Positions 12,000-23,200 of a DNA stretch of 64,000 bases are shown piece after piece (the first letter of the stretch is position 1; the number at the start of each line of letters is the position of its first letter). Source of the DNA: Erythrocercus mccallii (lineage: Eukaryota > Chordata > Aves > Passeriformes > Dicruridae); the NCBI GenBank assembly GCA_013397435.1, contig VZRG01000268.1, forward strand, positions 1 through 64,000, given 5' to 3'. The position numbers and the translations under genes are program-made. The notes beneath the pieces were generated by a model, which was not told the origin of the DNA, made no database searches, and was given only the letters and a program-made list of their open reading frames with translations.

Positions 12000-14505
12000 A
12001 GAGTTCTGTGGCAGCTATACTCAGGATGATTTTTGAATGAATGATAAATAAAGCTACATGCAAAATCCAGGCAGTCTTTCTTTCTTTTACATCTCATAAG
12101 CAATGATTTTTAATCTAAGTCATTGGCACATAATTAAAATACTGCAGATTTTTAACTGCAGAAGCTACTGGGAGAAATTACTTTTTTTGGAAAGGAAAAC
12201 AGTGTTGCTTGCAGGAGATGTGCTGTGAGATGCCAGAAAGAGTGCATTAATGCAGCATCCCACTGGGATGGTTAAGTTGGTCCATCTTTGAAGCTGGAAT
12301 ATCACACTGCTGCACAGTCAATTTGGTCTTCACAGGAGTTGTTTTTCCTTTTACATATGAGTACAGCAGCAAATGCTGACACTGGAGAAGCAGAATATTC
12401 TAGGACCTGTATGAACTTTCCTGGAGTTGATCTCCATTATGAAGAGTTTACCAATATATACTGAGAAATCAAAATTAAGTGCTGCTTTTTTTGGCAGAGG
12501 AGTAATTTTGTTGGTATAGCTTATACTTAGCTGGTACACCATGTTTTTTAAGGAGTGGTGTTTTTTGTACAGCAGACAATGTATGCCAATAACATAGCTG
12601 TGTCTGTAGATCATATTTTAGTGCAAGCTGAGAAGAATTCCAGCTTTTAGAGAGCAATACAGCTGAGGTGAATAAAGTTTAGTGTGTGCCATATTTTAGT
12701 TTACTGCACAGCGGAATGAACATTGTAGTGACCCAGATCTATTTTCAAAACATTACTTGGGAATCAAAACCCATCCATGTTAAGATCTACACTGAGCTCA
12801 GCTGGACTGAAATTCCTGGCTATTTAAAAGTAACAGTGACATGCCTGAAATAAACTTCAGCTTTTAAATATGAGTAGGACACAAGTAAAATCTTAATCCA
12901 AAACTGAGACTAGATTTAAAGGTCCTAGTCAAAGTAGAAAATATCTTTTCTTCTCTGAATTTTAATATAAAGCCAATTATGAGTGTAAGCTTATGATTCA
13001 TAAACAAATACAAACATTTTTGGTTTTGCACTTCATTAAGTTTTTAAGCTTCCCAAAATTGTTTAAAGCATACATACAATCATGGTGTATTGAAATAATT
13101 TGGATTTTAATATATTTTTCATGAACTGCAACACTTTGGAGTAGGAGACTGGTGATTTCCTCTTGCATTTATGTTCCTGCTCAATTTTTTACATTACCTA
13201 ACTTGGATGTGAATCTAAGACAAATATGTAAAAAAATTGCATTAGCCACATAACTAGCCTGTATTTTGGGGACACGCAGGAAGAAATCTATTAATATAGA
13301 GTAAATATGTGATTAATTTCTACAAGTACTGTAATTTTAAAGGAGGTAATTGGAAAGTACTTTCACACTAAGATAATGTGGAGGCTATAGATCCCAATAG
13401 CTTTTAAGCAATAGAAAACCAGTGAAAGATCTACTTTTCCCTTAGAGATCTCTTACTGTTTAAAGGGGACTGAAAGATCTGTGTAGTATAATTACAGTGA
13501 TAAAATATAAAGTTTCAATCTACGAAAGAATCTCAACTACTTAGATTTCTAAAGATAAACTCTACAGCCCATGAGTTTTCTTTTTGTCTTATGTTGTGAA
13601 ACATAATTGGACAAATCTAACATGCCCTTTCTTGCCAGTCCTCTCACATCTGAGAGCATTAGGTTCCAGCCTCCCAATATTGCCCCTTGGGTATCCTTCT
13701 GCCAGAGAAATTTCTTGCTATCTCTCACCACAGGTTTACAGGCAGTCTTGTTCCCTTGGGATCCCAGGTTATATCTCCCTGGATTTTCTGTGAGGCTGTG
13801 GGAATAAAAGTTACTATAGCTGAAGGTAATAATTGCAAACAGAAGATAATAAAGGAAGGCGTGGTACTAGCAACAAATGGCAGCAAAATCTGGGGCCCAC
13901 AAGATAGTGGAAAAGATAAATTAGGAATGAAATACAGTTTTAGCACAGATGCCACAAGGAATATGATTAACTTTTGTATCCTATATAATTATTTAGGCAC
14001 CGAAGCAAGACTTACACTTTAGATGTTTATATATATGTGTGTGTATATATATCCGAATTTCCTATGCTGTCTGTCAAAGAAGCCTTTTGTGCCTCCAGAG
14101 TGAAATACGTTTGCACAAGTCATGTGCTCCCCCCAGTGGTCTTGGCTGATGCTCTCAGTGCTCCAGAGAACTAAAAGGCATTTATTTTACAAAAACCGTT
14201 CCACAGCCAGCTAAGAAGTCTTCAGATTGGATTACATGCTTATAAAGTTATTTAATTAAATAATTCTCATTACTTTTCTACTGGAAATCAAGTAAATACA
14301 TAAATATTTGCTGAATGTGGATTTTGGCAACACCCTAGAAAGGACTAGAGAGTCCTCACAAAACAAACTTTAATGCAGAAGTGCCAATAAAGTGAGAAAC
14401 ATGGACTTTTAATGTTGCGTTACCTTGAGCAGTGCCTGCTAAAGCAGGCATTCTTGGGATGCAAGTACATATTCCCGCACTGTGTTCCACAAGGTGACTG
14501 CTTCT
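12000..14505. other. Intergenic AT-rich spacer
   Basis: No gene is supported. There is a short TA/TG-alternating microsatellite at about 14022-14052. The open frames around 13549-14022 overlap one another on both strands and lack any recognisable protein feature. Confidence 0.6.
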
Positions 14506-14520
14506 CCACAGAAAGGGTTT

Positions 14521-14690
14521 TAACCACTGGAACAGGTGGCCCTGGGGGGGTGGTAGAGTCCCTCTTCCTGGAGGTGTGTAAGAAAAGACTGTAAATGGTA
14601 CCCAGTGCCATGGTGTAGTTGGCATGGTGGTGTTCAGTCAAAGATTGGACTCAATGACCTCAGAGGTCTTTCCCTGAGGAAAGACTCTAT
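14521..14690 (+). mobile_element. CR1 LINE 3'-end fragment
   Basis: The 3' UTR pattern of CR1 is visible in sense: TTTTAACCACTGGAACAGG, then TGGTAGAGTCCCTCTTCCTGG, GTGCCATGGTGTAGTTG, and a GGACTCAATGACCTCAGAGG end. The terminal ATTCTGTG repeats are lost. It lies just before a second CR1 copy in the same orientation. Confidence 0.85.
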
Positions 14691-14744
14691 TTAGTGCAGT
14701 CAGATTAGCTCCTAAGGGAAAACAACAGCATCCGTATCTCTAAG

Positions 14745-15055
14745 TATGTAACAGGTCAGTCAGAGGGAGCCAGACTCTTCTCAGTGGTGCCAACCAACAG
14801 ATCAAGAGGCACCAGGTAGAAACTGATGCACAGGAAGTTCCACCTGAATATGAGGAAGAACTTCTTTAGTATGTGGGTGACTGAGCACTAAAACAGATTT
14901 CTCAGAAAGGTTGTAGAGTCTCCCTGACTGGAGATATTCAAAAACCATCTGGATGCAGTCCTGTGCCATGTGCTCTGGGATGACCCTGAGCAGGGGGGTT
15001 GGACCAGATGACCGGTTGTCATTCCTTCCAGCCTAACCTAGTCAGTGATTCTGTA
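14745..15055 (+). mobile_element. CR1 LINE 3'-end fragment
   Basis: A second sense CR1 3' end, of a different subfamily. It contains AATATGAGGAAGAACTTCTT, CTGACTGGAGATATTCAAAA, TGGATGCAGTCCTGTGCC and GGGGGGTTGGACCAGATGAC, ending AGTGATTCTGTATTC. It is 5'-truncated. Confidence 0.88.
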
Positions 15056-15059
15056 TTCA

Positions 15060-15450
15060 CTGCACTCATTCACTCACCTCGTGGCAGCAGAGCAGGAGTA
15101 CAGAGCAAAACAGCTCCCAAAAGTGGTGGTCAGCACGCACGGCTCCATTAAGAGAAGCTCTCAAAACTCTTGTGCATTATTACTTCTGTACAGTGGGACT
15201 GATCCCATTTATGAGTGTAGGAAGCTGAAGGTGACTTCTCCATTTCTGACCCAATGGACACTGCCTTGGGTCAGCAGTGCTCCTCATGCCAACAGGGAGG
15301 ATGAAGGGCAAGGGGACCCTCCTGGAGCACTGAGCGGGGATGACAAGGCTGCAGGCTCGGGTCTTACCCCAACCCAGGGAACAAGGTGGCAAGACCCCTG
15401 CCCTAAGTGCACCAGAGCAGAGCCTGCCTGGCCAGCACACAGAACATGTC
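15060..15450. other. Unassigned sequence between CR1 and LTR
   Basis: A moderately GC-rich stretch of about 390 bases with overlapping frames on both strands (15045-15473 + and 15180-15440 -). No recognisable protein or repeat was identified, except that its last bases (ACATGTCCTAT) resemble the CR1 sequence that resumes after the LTR. Confidence 0.4.
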
Positions 15451-15454
15451 CTAT

Positions 15455-16245
15455 TGTGAGAAATGAGGTTTAAGCAACTCCTAAATGTTAGAATTATAAG
15501 AGTAAAAGTTATTAGTTGTAGAATTGTAAAGTTAAGGGCTAGTTTAAAAGTTGGAATAATGTTAAAAGCTATCTTTATCTATTTTGTATTTTTTTATCTT
15601 AAATACTTTACTTATCTATTTTGTTACTTCTTTGTTAGGTAGATCACTGCAATTTCCTCGGAATTCCTCGCCGCTTCCCCCCGCCCCCTTCCATTATTTC
15701 TACCAGGTTTCTGACAATTCTCCTCCCTGCTGCTGCAACTCGTCTATCAGAACTCTGTACCCCACCTACACCATCCACTCCCCGCCCACGCCGCCCCTTG
15801 CTCGCCGACTGACCCAAGGGCTGCCCACTATGGAAAAGAAGAATCCCATGAGGCAATGCTTTCAAAAACAAACGCTGGCTACTCTCCAAGACAACAGACC
15901 AAAGCAAAACAGACTAAGACAGTAAAAAGATACCATATAACCCTACCTGCAGACATCGCAGTAAATCACAGTTCTGCAGTTCCCTCTCGCCGGAACTGCA
16001 AGAGAACTTAAAAAGAAGAGACCCCTAGCCCGACTGAGCCGAAACCGAGTTCCCGGAGACTCCCGTGCGAGGGAGGAACTCCCACTCTGCATGCCAGGCA
16101 GCAGAGTGAAGGACACCTCCTCCTCAGAGGTGCAGCTCAGCGAGAGCAGTGGCAGCGTAAGCCACCCCTCCAGACCACCCCTTAAGAGCTGAATAAATAA
16201 AGGCAAGAAAAAGGAGTAAACATTGTCTCCTGCCCATTTATGACA
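15455..16245 (+). mobile_element. Solo LTR of an endogenous retrovirus, with 4-bp target-site duplication
   Basis: The 791-bp element begins TGTGAG and ends ATGACA, so it has the TG...CA termini and short inverted ends of a retroviral LTR. It is flanked on both sides by CTAT (15451-15454 and 16246-16249), read as the target-site duplication. Tandem overlapping AATAAA signals at 16192-16201 lie about 45 bases before the 3' end, as expected for R-U5, and set the + orientation. No internal viral coding sequence, primer-binding site or second LTR is present, so it is a solo LTR left by recombination. The right flank continues directly into CR1 sequence at the CTATGAGG motif, so it inserted into an existing CR1. 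The family is not identified; a 4-bp duplication is more usual for gammaretrovirus-like elements. Confidence 0.8.
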
Positions 16246-16665
16246 CTATGAGGGGCAGCTAAGGAAGCTGAGGGTGTTTGGCCTGGAAGAGGCTTTGAGA
16301 GGGGACATCATTCTCTACAACTCTGAGAAAAGGCTGAGGTGAGGTGGAGAGAGGTCTGTTCTGCCGTGCCTGCAGTGAGGACAAAAGGAAATGGACTTAG
16401 CTGAGACAGAGGAGATTCAAGTTAGATATTAGAAAAAAACAGTCACTGTTAGGGTGGTCAGGCATTGGTATAGGTTGCCCAGGAAGGTGGTGGAATCACC
16501 ATCCCTGGAGGTGTTCAAGAGGCGACTGGATCTGGCACTGGGTGACGTGGTTTAGTGGCTGAGGGGTCACAGTGGCAGTGCTGGGTGGATGATCGGACTG
16601 GATGCTCTTGCGGGTCTCTTCCAATCATGACGATTCCATGACTCCACCACTCCCTGACTCCATGA
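16246..16665 (+). mobile_element. CR1 LINE 3' part, interrupted on its 5' side by the LTR
   Basis: Starts with the CR1 motif CTATGAGGGGCAGC, then GTGTTTGGCCTGGAAGAGG, and continues through TTGCCCAGGAAGGTGG, GGTGGAATCACCATCCCTGG and CTTCCAATCATGACGATTCC, ending in decayed ATTCCATGACTCC repeats. It ends about 75 bases before an NRF1-like site and 130 bases before the TMEM30A start codon, so repeat-derived DNA reaches to the edge of that gene's CpG island. Confidence 0.88.
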
Positions 16666-17290
16666 CCAGGGGACGCGCGCGGCCGTGCCGCGTCACCACC
16701 CGCGCGCCCGCCGTGCCCCACCCCCAGCCGCCGCGGCCGAGTGCGCAGGCGCGGTGCCCCTGGTCACGTGTGGCGCGGTGGAGGCGGCGGCGGCGCCATG
16801 GCGGTGAACTACAGCGCCAAGGAGGAGGCGGACGGGCACCCTTCGGGCGGCGTCGGGGTGCCGGGTGGCGGCGCGGTGGGCGGCGGCGGCGGGGGCGCCG
16901 TGAAGACCCGCAAGCCCGACAACACTGCGTTCAAACAGCAGCGGCTGCCGGCTTGGCAGCCCATCCTGACGGCGGGCACAGTGCTGCCGGCCTTTTTCAT
17001 CATCGGCCTCATCTTCATCCCCATCGGCATCGGCATCTTCGTCACCTCCAATAACATCCGCGAGTACGAGGTGCGCGGGGCCGGGTGTGCCCGGACCGGG
17101 GCTTTGGCAGCACCCGGGACCCGCTCGGGGAGGCCGGGCCGGGCAGGGCGAGCGGGGGCCCGGAGGCCGCCTGCGACTCTGGGGAACTTCTCTCCCGGCC
17201 TGCCGGAACGCGGCGGGCACGCAGGCGGGCTCTGTGCGGAGCGGACACGGCGCCCGGGCGCCTCCGATCCGCCCTAACGTCTGTGCTGGT
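16666..17290 (+). promoter_or_regulatory. TMEM30A: TMEM30A CpG island and promoter
   Basis: An abrupt change to very GC- and CpG-rich sequence begins right after the CR1 tail. An NRF1-like palindrome (TGCGCAGGCGC) lies at 16742-16752 and an E-box CACGTG at 16765-16770, both just upstream of the start codon. No TATA box is seen, which is typical of a housekeeping CpG promoter. The exact transcription start cannot be placed. Confidence 0.75.
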
Positions 17291-20200
17291 CAGCAAAGCG
17301 TCCATTAGTTACCCTGAGCAGACACCGAGCTGACAGTCATCTCGGCATAGGCTGTAGCCCTTCTGTGAGTGCTGTCAGTGCTCCCGAGGGAACTTCCAGG
17401 GAAGTTACTGCCAGCATTTAATCGACACAGCCCAGTGCACGTTTTCTTTCTCACTAGTACAGAAAGTGTCTGCATCATCCGTGGGATAGGCTATGGCAGT
17501 CCATTGTTTATCTTCAAACGTTCCAGAGTAATTGTATTTTCAGGACAAAGCTCTGTGGTGAATGTATTGCTGTAATTATCACTTGCACCGATGATTTAAT
17601 GTTGCAGTGCTGTATGGGAGACCAGGGTGTCCAGAGTAAACTTGGAAACAAGGATCGAAGAGTATGACTTTTTCTAATCAATACTTAAAAAACTCTAGTC
17701 ATTTACATCTGATAATCAGTCATGCTACTGCTGTGAAAAGTTGTTGAGCATTAGCTGAAAACTGAACTGTGTTTCCCAGATGGATCCATTTGATAACAGA
17801 ACCAGTTTGTGTTGTAAGGAAATAACCTGCACGGCTTAGGGATGAACAGCCTTGAGAAGCAATTGACAGCTATTATTAGTTTTGGTGAGCTAATATGACT
17901 GAGATTGATTCTAGGGAAGAAGGTGTGTGGTTGGTTGTTGTGTTGTTTTATTGGAGAATATGAATTTTTGTGGATCAAATTGCTCCAGCTACTGGACTAA
18001 ACTGTTACTTTCAAATATGTGGTGTTTAAGACAGTAGCTTGGCTGGTGGCAGTAAGTTGTCAGTGAAGCCCAGTTATCTGAAGAAATCATGAAGTAGGGA
18101 ATGAATGGTATTTCCATATTTCTCTTAAAATGCAAATAAAGGTTATAACGAAACCAATTTTACCCCCTTTCATGTTAAGATCTACAGTCAGTCAAGAAGA
18201 AAAGCAGAAGGGAAAAACCCAAAAGCTGAGGTGTATTTATAGCATCCTAATTTGTAAGTAAGCATATATTTTAGAAAATAGTTGCTTCTTTTATCAGGTG
18301 TTGGGGTTGTTCTGAACATCTGAAAATTGGCACAAGCGCTTCAGAGAACATGGCCAACTGGTCACGGGCACATAGATTTTTAAATTGTCATGTTGTAATA
18401 TATTTAAAGTAAATACAATTGCATGTTTTCAACACTCCATGAAGCAAAGTAAAAAAATATCCTTGCTAACTAGTTTTTGTTGACAGCTGCATTTAAAATA
18501 GCCATTTTAAGTAAATAGTAAAGCAGTAGAAAGTTTTAGATTATTATAATTGTACAAATATATCCTTTTTCCATTATGACTGAGTCTGCATTGATCTATG
18601 AAACAAGAAATTAATCAGTTTCATGAGTCCAAAAATGTACGCGACTTCTTGTGCCTATATTGCTGCTGTATGTGTATACAGGATTTTTATATACTGTTGC
18701 TTAAGCAGCTCAGTTAGGGACTCCTGGTAAGTTCCAGTAGAACCCAAAAATCAGTTGTTCCCACCTACCATTTGGCACAAAACTTGTAGGTGAGCTGGGA
18801 GCATGGCCAACACAATCAGGTTGTGTATATAGAGCAGCAGTAACCATTTGTATTGGAGACCAATTGTCAGGCACAGGCCTTCAATTCTCTCTAATTTCAA
18901 GATACTCAGGTCTGGAAAGAGTTTAATTTGTTTGTTTTGCTGTGTGGCTTTACTCTTTCACCTTTTGAAATTCTCAAAAAACCAATTGTTAGGCTTTTAT
19001 GAGGACAGGAGGGACTTCGGGGTCTGTGGTAAGTCAGAAGGGGGAAACTTGTGTTCTGTTGCCTGATACATGTTTTAGGAAGTGCTTATCCAGTGACATT
19101 CTGCAAGTAAGATTATCCTCCTAAAGGCATCAGAATTTCAAAAAAAAGCAAGTTTAAATAAAAGTAGGCTTTATAGTTGCAGCCGAAAAACACAGATAAA
19201 GCTTTTTACCAATTAGGACCAACATCTGGGCTCTAAACACCACTGAGGCATGCAATTTAAGACACTGCTATCACATATACTTAGATGACACATGTCCCTG
19301 CTTAGAATGCTGGCTTTTGTTATAACCTCTGAAAGTTATGCACAAACAGCTGTAAGTTAGCTGTGGGAGACAAGACATCCAGAAGCTGCATGCAGTGACT
19401 AAGCTTTTTTAGAAATGTAGTCGGGGGAGGAAGCACAGGTGGTTATCTACACCTACCTCCTAGGCAATAGCATACCTCTTAAATGTGTGTGTATGTGCCT
19501 GTAAACTTAGTGTATTGGAATTGAATAGGATGTTTAATTTGTGACCTTGAAATACGTATTTAATTTCAAGTCACTCTTTCCTGATACAAGGTGTATGGTA
19601 GCCATTAGTATTTCTGTGGACTGTGCTGTTCTACAGGTGCAAGGACTGAGCAGCAAAATGTACCTCTTCCATTGATTTCCTTTATAATATGTCTTGAATG
19701 CAAATGTGGAAGATTTCCAACAGTTTAAGTGTACTAGAATTTTTGGGTTTTTATTGTCTGTCTCTAGCATTTTTTCATTGTTTCAAAAGGTGTGACCAGT
19801 CATTTATCTTGGGTCTGTTGTGAAAATTTAGGTGGAAAATTAATCAGTTGTGTAAATGTCTCTTTGCCTGTTACTAAAGGGTGAGAGAGTTCTGTATTTC
19901 CTGGAGGTGGGGTTTTTTTTGGTTTTTTTAATATATATAGAGTGAATAAGAAGCATTGACAGAGCATATTAATATAGGATAAAATGTGAGGAATATACAA
20001 AATATTAAATGTGGGAAAGAGATCTTTGCTGTGACTGCTGCTGTGAAATGCATAATGATAGATAAAAACCTAGATCGACTTAAGGCATGGCTAGAAATGG
20101 AGAACTGAAAGTAAGTACATTATTGTTACCTATATCTTCAGCCTTGTGTGCAGTTCCTGTAGTCCCATGTCAGAAATGATACAAAAATTATTAAAATCTA

Positions 20201-23200
20201 CAAAGAGGAACAGCAAAGAGGACCAGATTTATGTATAAAAGAGGACCTTTTATACAAGAAATAGTCAAGCAGAGTAGGATAAATATGTGACAAAGTACGA
20301 AGTCTGCAAAATCACAAATAATGTGGAGAATATGTGTATGCTATCGTTATGTTATTTCTGTAGGTATGTCAGCTGACAGACATCAACAGCCTGAAAGGTC
20401 ATTGGTGTAGATTAACTTGGATATACCCATTGTCTTTAAATGTGGAGTTTTTGGAAGGACTCACTGTGTCAGGTTGTCAGATGTTGGCTGATTCCAGGCG
20501 ACAGAACAGTGGGGTCAGGCAGGTTCTTGCTGTGTGCTCCACAATCCTTAGCTCTTACAGTCAAAGTGTTACTTTGTCAAGAGTTGAAGATGGATGCCTC
20601 CATCCTTTTAAATAAGCTTTCTCTTGAATGTGATCTGTAAATGTAGATGCAGAAAAAAACCCCACTTATATTGGCAGTTACGGTACAGGAAAGCTCTTGG
20701 ACAGCATGCAAGCTGATAGCAATGCATCAAAGGATGGTCCTGCTTCAATATACATCAATTTCATGCTCCACAGAATTTAGTCAGTTACGTTTTTAAAAGT
20801 GAAGTCTTTAGGTCTTCTGCAACCTTAATCTTTAGTGTGTGCTCTTGATCTAAAACTTCTCACACTGGTAAGTCCTTTCTAAAGGAAATGCTTGCTTCAG
20901 CTTACTTTAGCAGAACACACCCACCCCAGAGTTAGCCTTCAACAAATTGAGAACAGCAGTGGGGTCTGTTGCTGTAGCTAAACAGAGCTTGTCATGGCTG
21001 CTGCAGCAGTGCTATTTCTAGATCAGCATAAACTTAGTATCTTGTTCAGCTGGGGAACAAAGATTGTGATCCTCTCTCAATCTCCCTCTCAGCCAGCTAA
21101 TAGCTTCTGAAGCTGTCTAGTTTCAGCTAGGCTCATTCGCATGTGGGTTTTGTCTGTCAGAAATCTGGCAGCAGAGCAAATGCCAATCAATAAAAGTTTT
21201 TGCTGATGGAACTGGTTGCAGCTTAATAGGTACTTGAGAAATCGCAGGAAGAGAGACCCTGAAGAAGATGCCGAGGAAAATAGGCTTCGATTCTTTCCTG
21301 AACACGCCTTGTGTGTTTATTTCAGCTAACCTTAATATGGGTATTAGGACCCATCATAAATCACTAAGTCTTGTTGATGCTTTTTACTACAGATATAAAT
21401 CAGGAAAAACCACTTGCAGCAGCCTTTCATATAACTGTATAGATGTACTGTAAATGCTACTGCTGCTAAACCTTTTCTTTTTGCAGTAAGTATAAGGTAT
21501 AGATTTCACCACTCTGAGTCTAAATTCTGAAATAGGTAATTCATAAATGTGGAAATACCTCTTTTATAGACAGATGGAAGCTTTCTGATGCCACACTTGC
21601 TGCAGCAGCTACGTGTGAGAAAGAGCTACTGTGGTCAAGCCACTTGAGTTGAGGGTGAGCTTGTGGTTGCTGAGGCTGAATGCATTTTAAGATTTTAAGA
21701 AATGGCTTTTTCTGGGCTACACTATTCAAGAAAGATAATATTGTATAAGCCAGATTAATAGTGATCATCTTTCTTGTCTGGTTATTTTACCATTCCTGAC
21801 AAAACATTATTGGCATATTAATCTTTCCTGTTTTAGGACGATTTGAGCATTAAGTGGTTTTTTAATTTTCTTTTTTAATCTTCTAATTAAGTGGCTAAAA
21901 TGATCAACAAAGCAAGTTTTTAAATGCATTTTTTTTTTAATACCTAGACTTTTAAAAGCCTAATCTGTCTGGAAAGCATGTAAAAGCTGAGATCTGCTTG
22001 TCATAGTGTGTGTGTTTGGAAACATTATGTTCTCTGGAGTGTCTGCTGGTTTTGTTTTGGTGTGTTTTGTTGGTTGGTTGATTTGTGGTGGGATTGGGGC
22101 TATGGGGGCGGCTTGTTGGTTTTGTTTGGTTTTGCTGTGGGAGTAATTGCACCTCAGTGTTAAATTGGTTTGCATCTGAAGTCAAGCATGTAGTCAGAAT
22201 CAGAAACTGGTTTACAGAATCTTAGAATGGTTACGGTTGGAAGAGATTTCTTGAGATTGTCAGATAGGCCTGAATATGCTCTTGGTATTGAGATATGATT
22301 GCAAAATAAATGGTACAACAACTCTTTGGCTTAATACTATTTTTTCTTAACTCCTCCTTTGTAAATTAATGACTGTTTTCCTGTTACAGATTGACTACAC
22401 AGGAACAGAACCTTCTAGTCCCTGCAACAAATGCTTAAATGTGTCCTGGGACAGCACACCCCCTTGTACATGCACCATCAATTTCACATTGGAACATTCA
22501 TTTGAGGTATGCTGCCCTGTATGCAGGATGAAGTCAGAACAGTTTATATGATCCATTTCATATTGAAAATGAAAATTTTGTCACTTAAGTATTTTTCTTT
22601 TTTTTCTACTTTAGAGGATTATTTTTAGTTTTCCTTTGAACTTGGATCTGATTTTTGTGTCCCTTTTTTCATTAGCAGGGATGAGATATTTCTTAATGAC
22701 ATTTTATCTGGAAATGTGCAACATTAAGTGGAATGCTTGTGTTTTACACATTCAGAGTTACCTATGTGTCACATAGCTGGAGAGTAGATCAGCTATTCCT
22801 GCATGATCTACAAAATCTCAGTTCAACAGGAATTGGAAATACCAGATAAGTGCTTTCTGGCAGACTGGGGGCAAATGATGCTTATGGGTTCTACATTGGT
22901 CAAGACAGGTATAGGGATTAGTGCTGGTGAATATCATTCCAATAGTTGGTGACATGTTAATATTGTTTGACTTCAGCCTTGTTAGAATAGTACTTTAATG
23001 TACTCAGTATGAAGAAAGGATTGTGGTTCTTACTTTATGAATGTTGCTGTAAACATAGCGTTTAAGGGCTTAAAATTACAGGTTTATATGAATGAAAATC
23101 TCTCTTTCCCCATCTTGCTTCATGTAGAGCAATGTATTCATGTATTACGGACTTTCCAACTTCTATCAAAACCACCGTCGTTACGTGAAATCTCGAGATG

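Noticed and set aside
15455..16245. Full endogenous retrovirus
   Set aside because: No coding sequence, primer-binding site or second LTR; the length and single flanking duplication fit a solo LTR.
16602..17220. Overlapping frames on both strands around the TMEM30A first exon
   Set aside because: High GC content removes stop codons in all frames; only the frame starting at 16798 continues in phase into exon 2 with the known protein.
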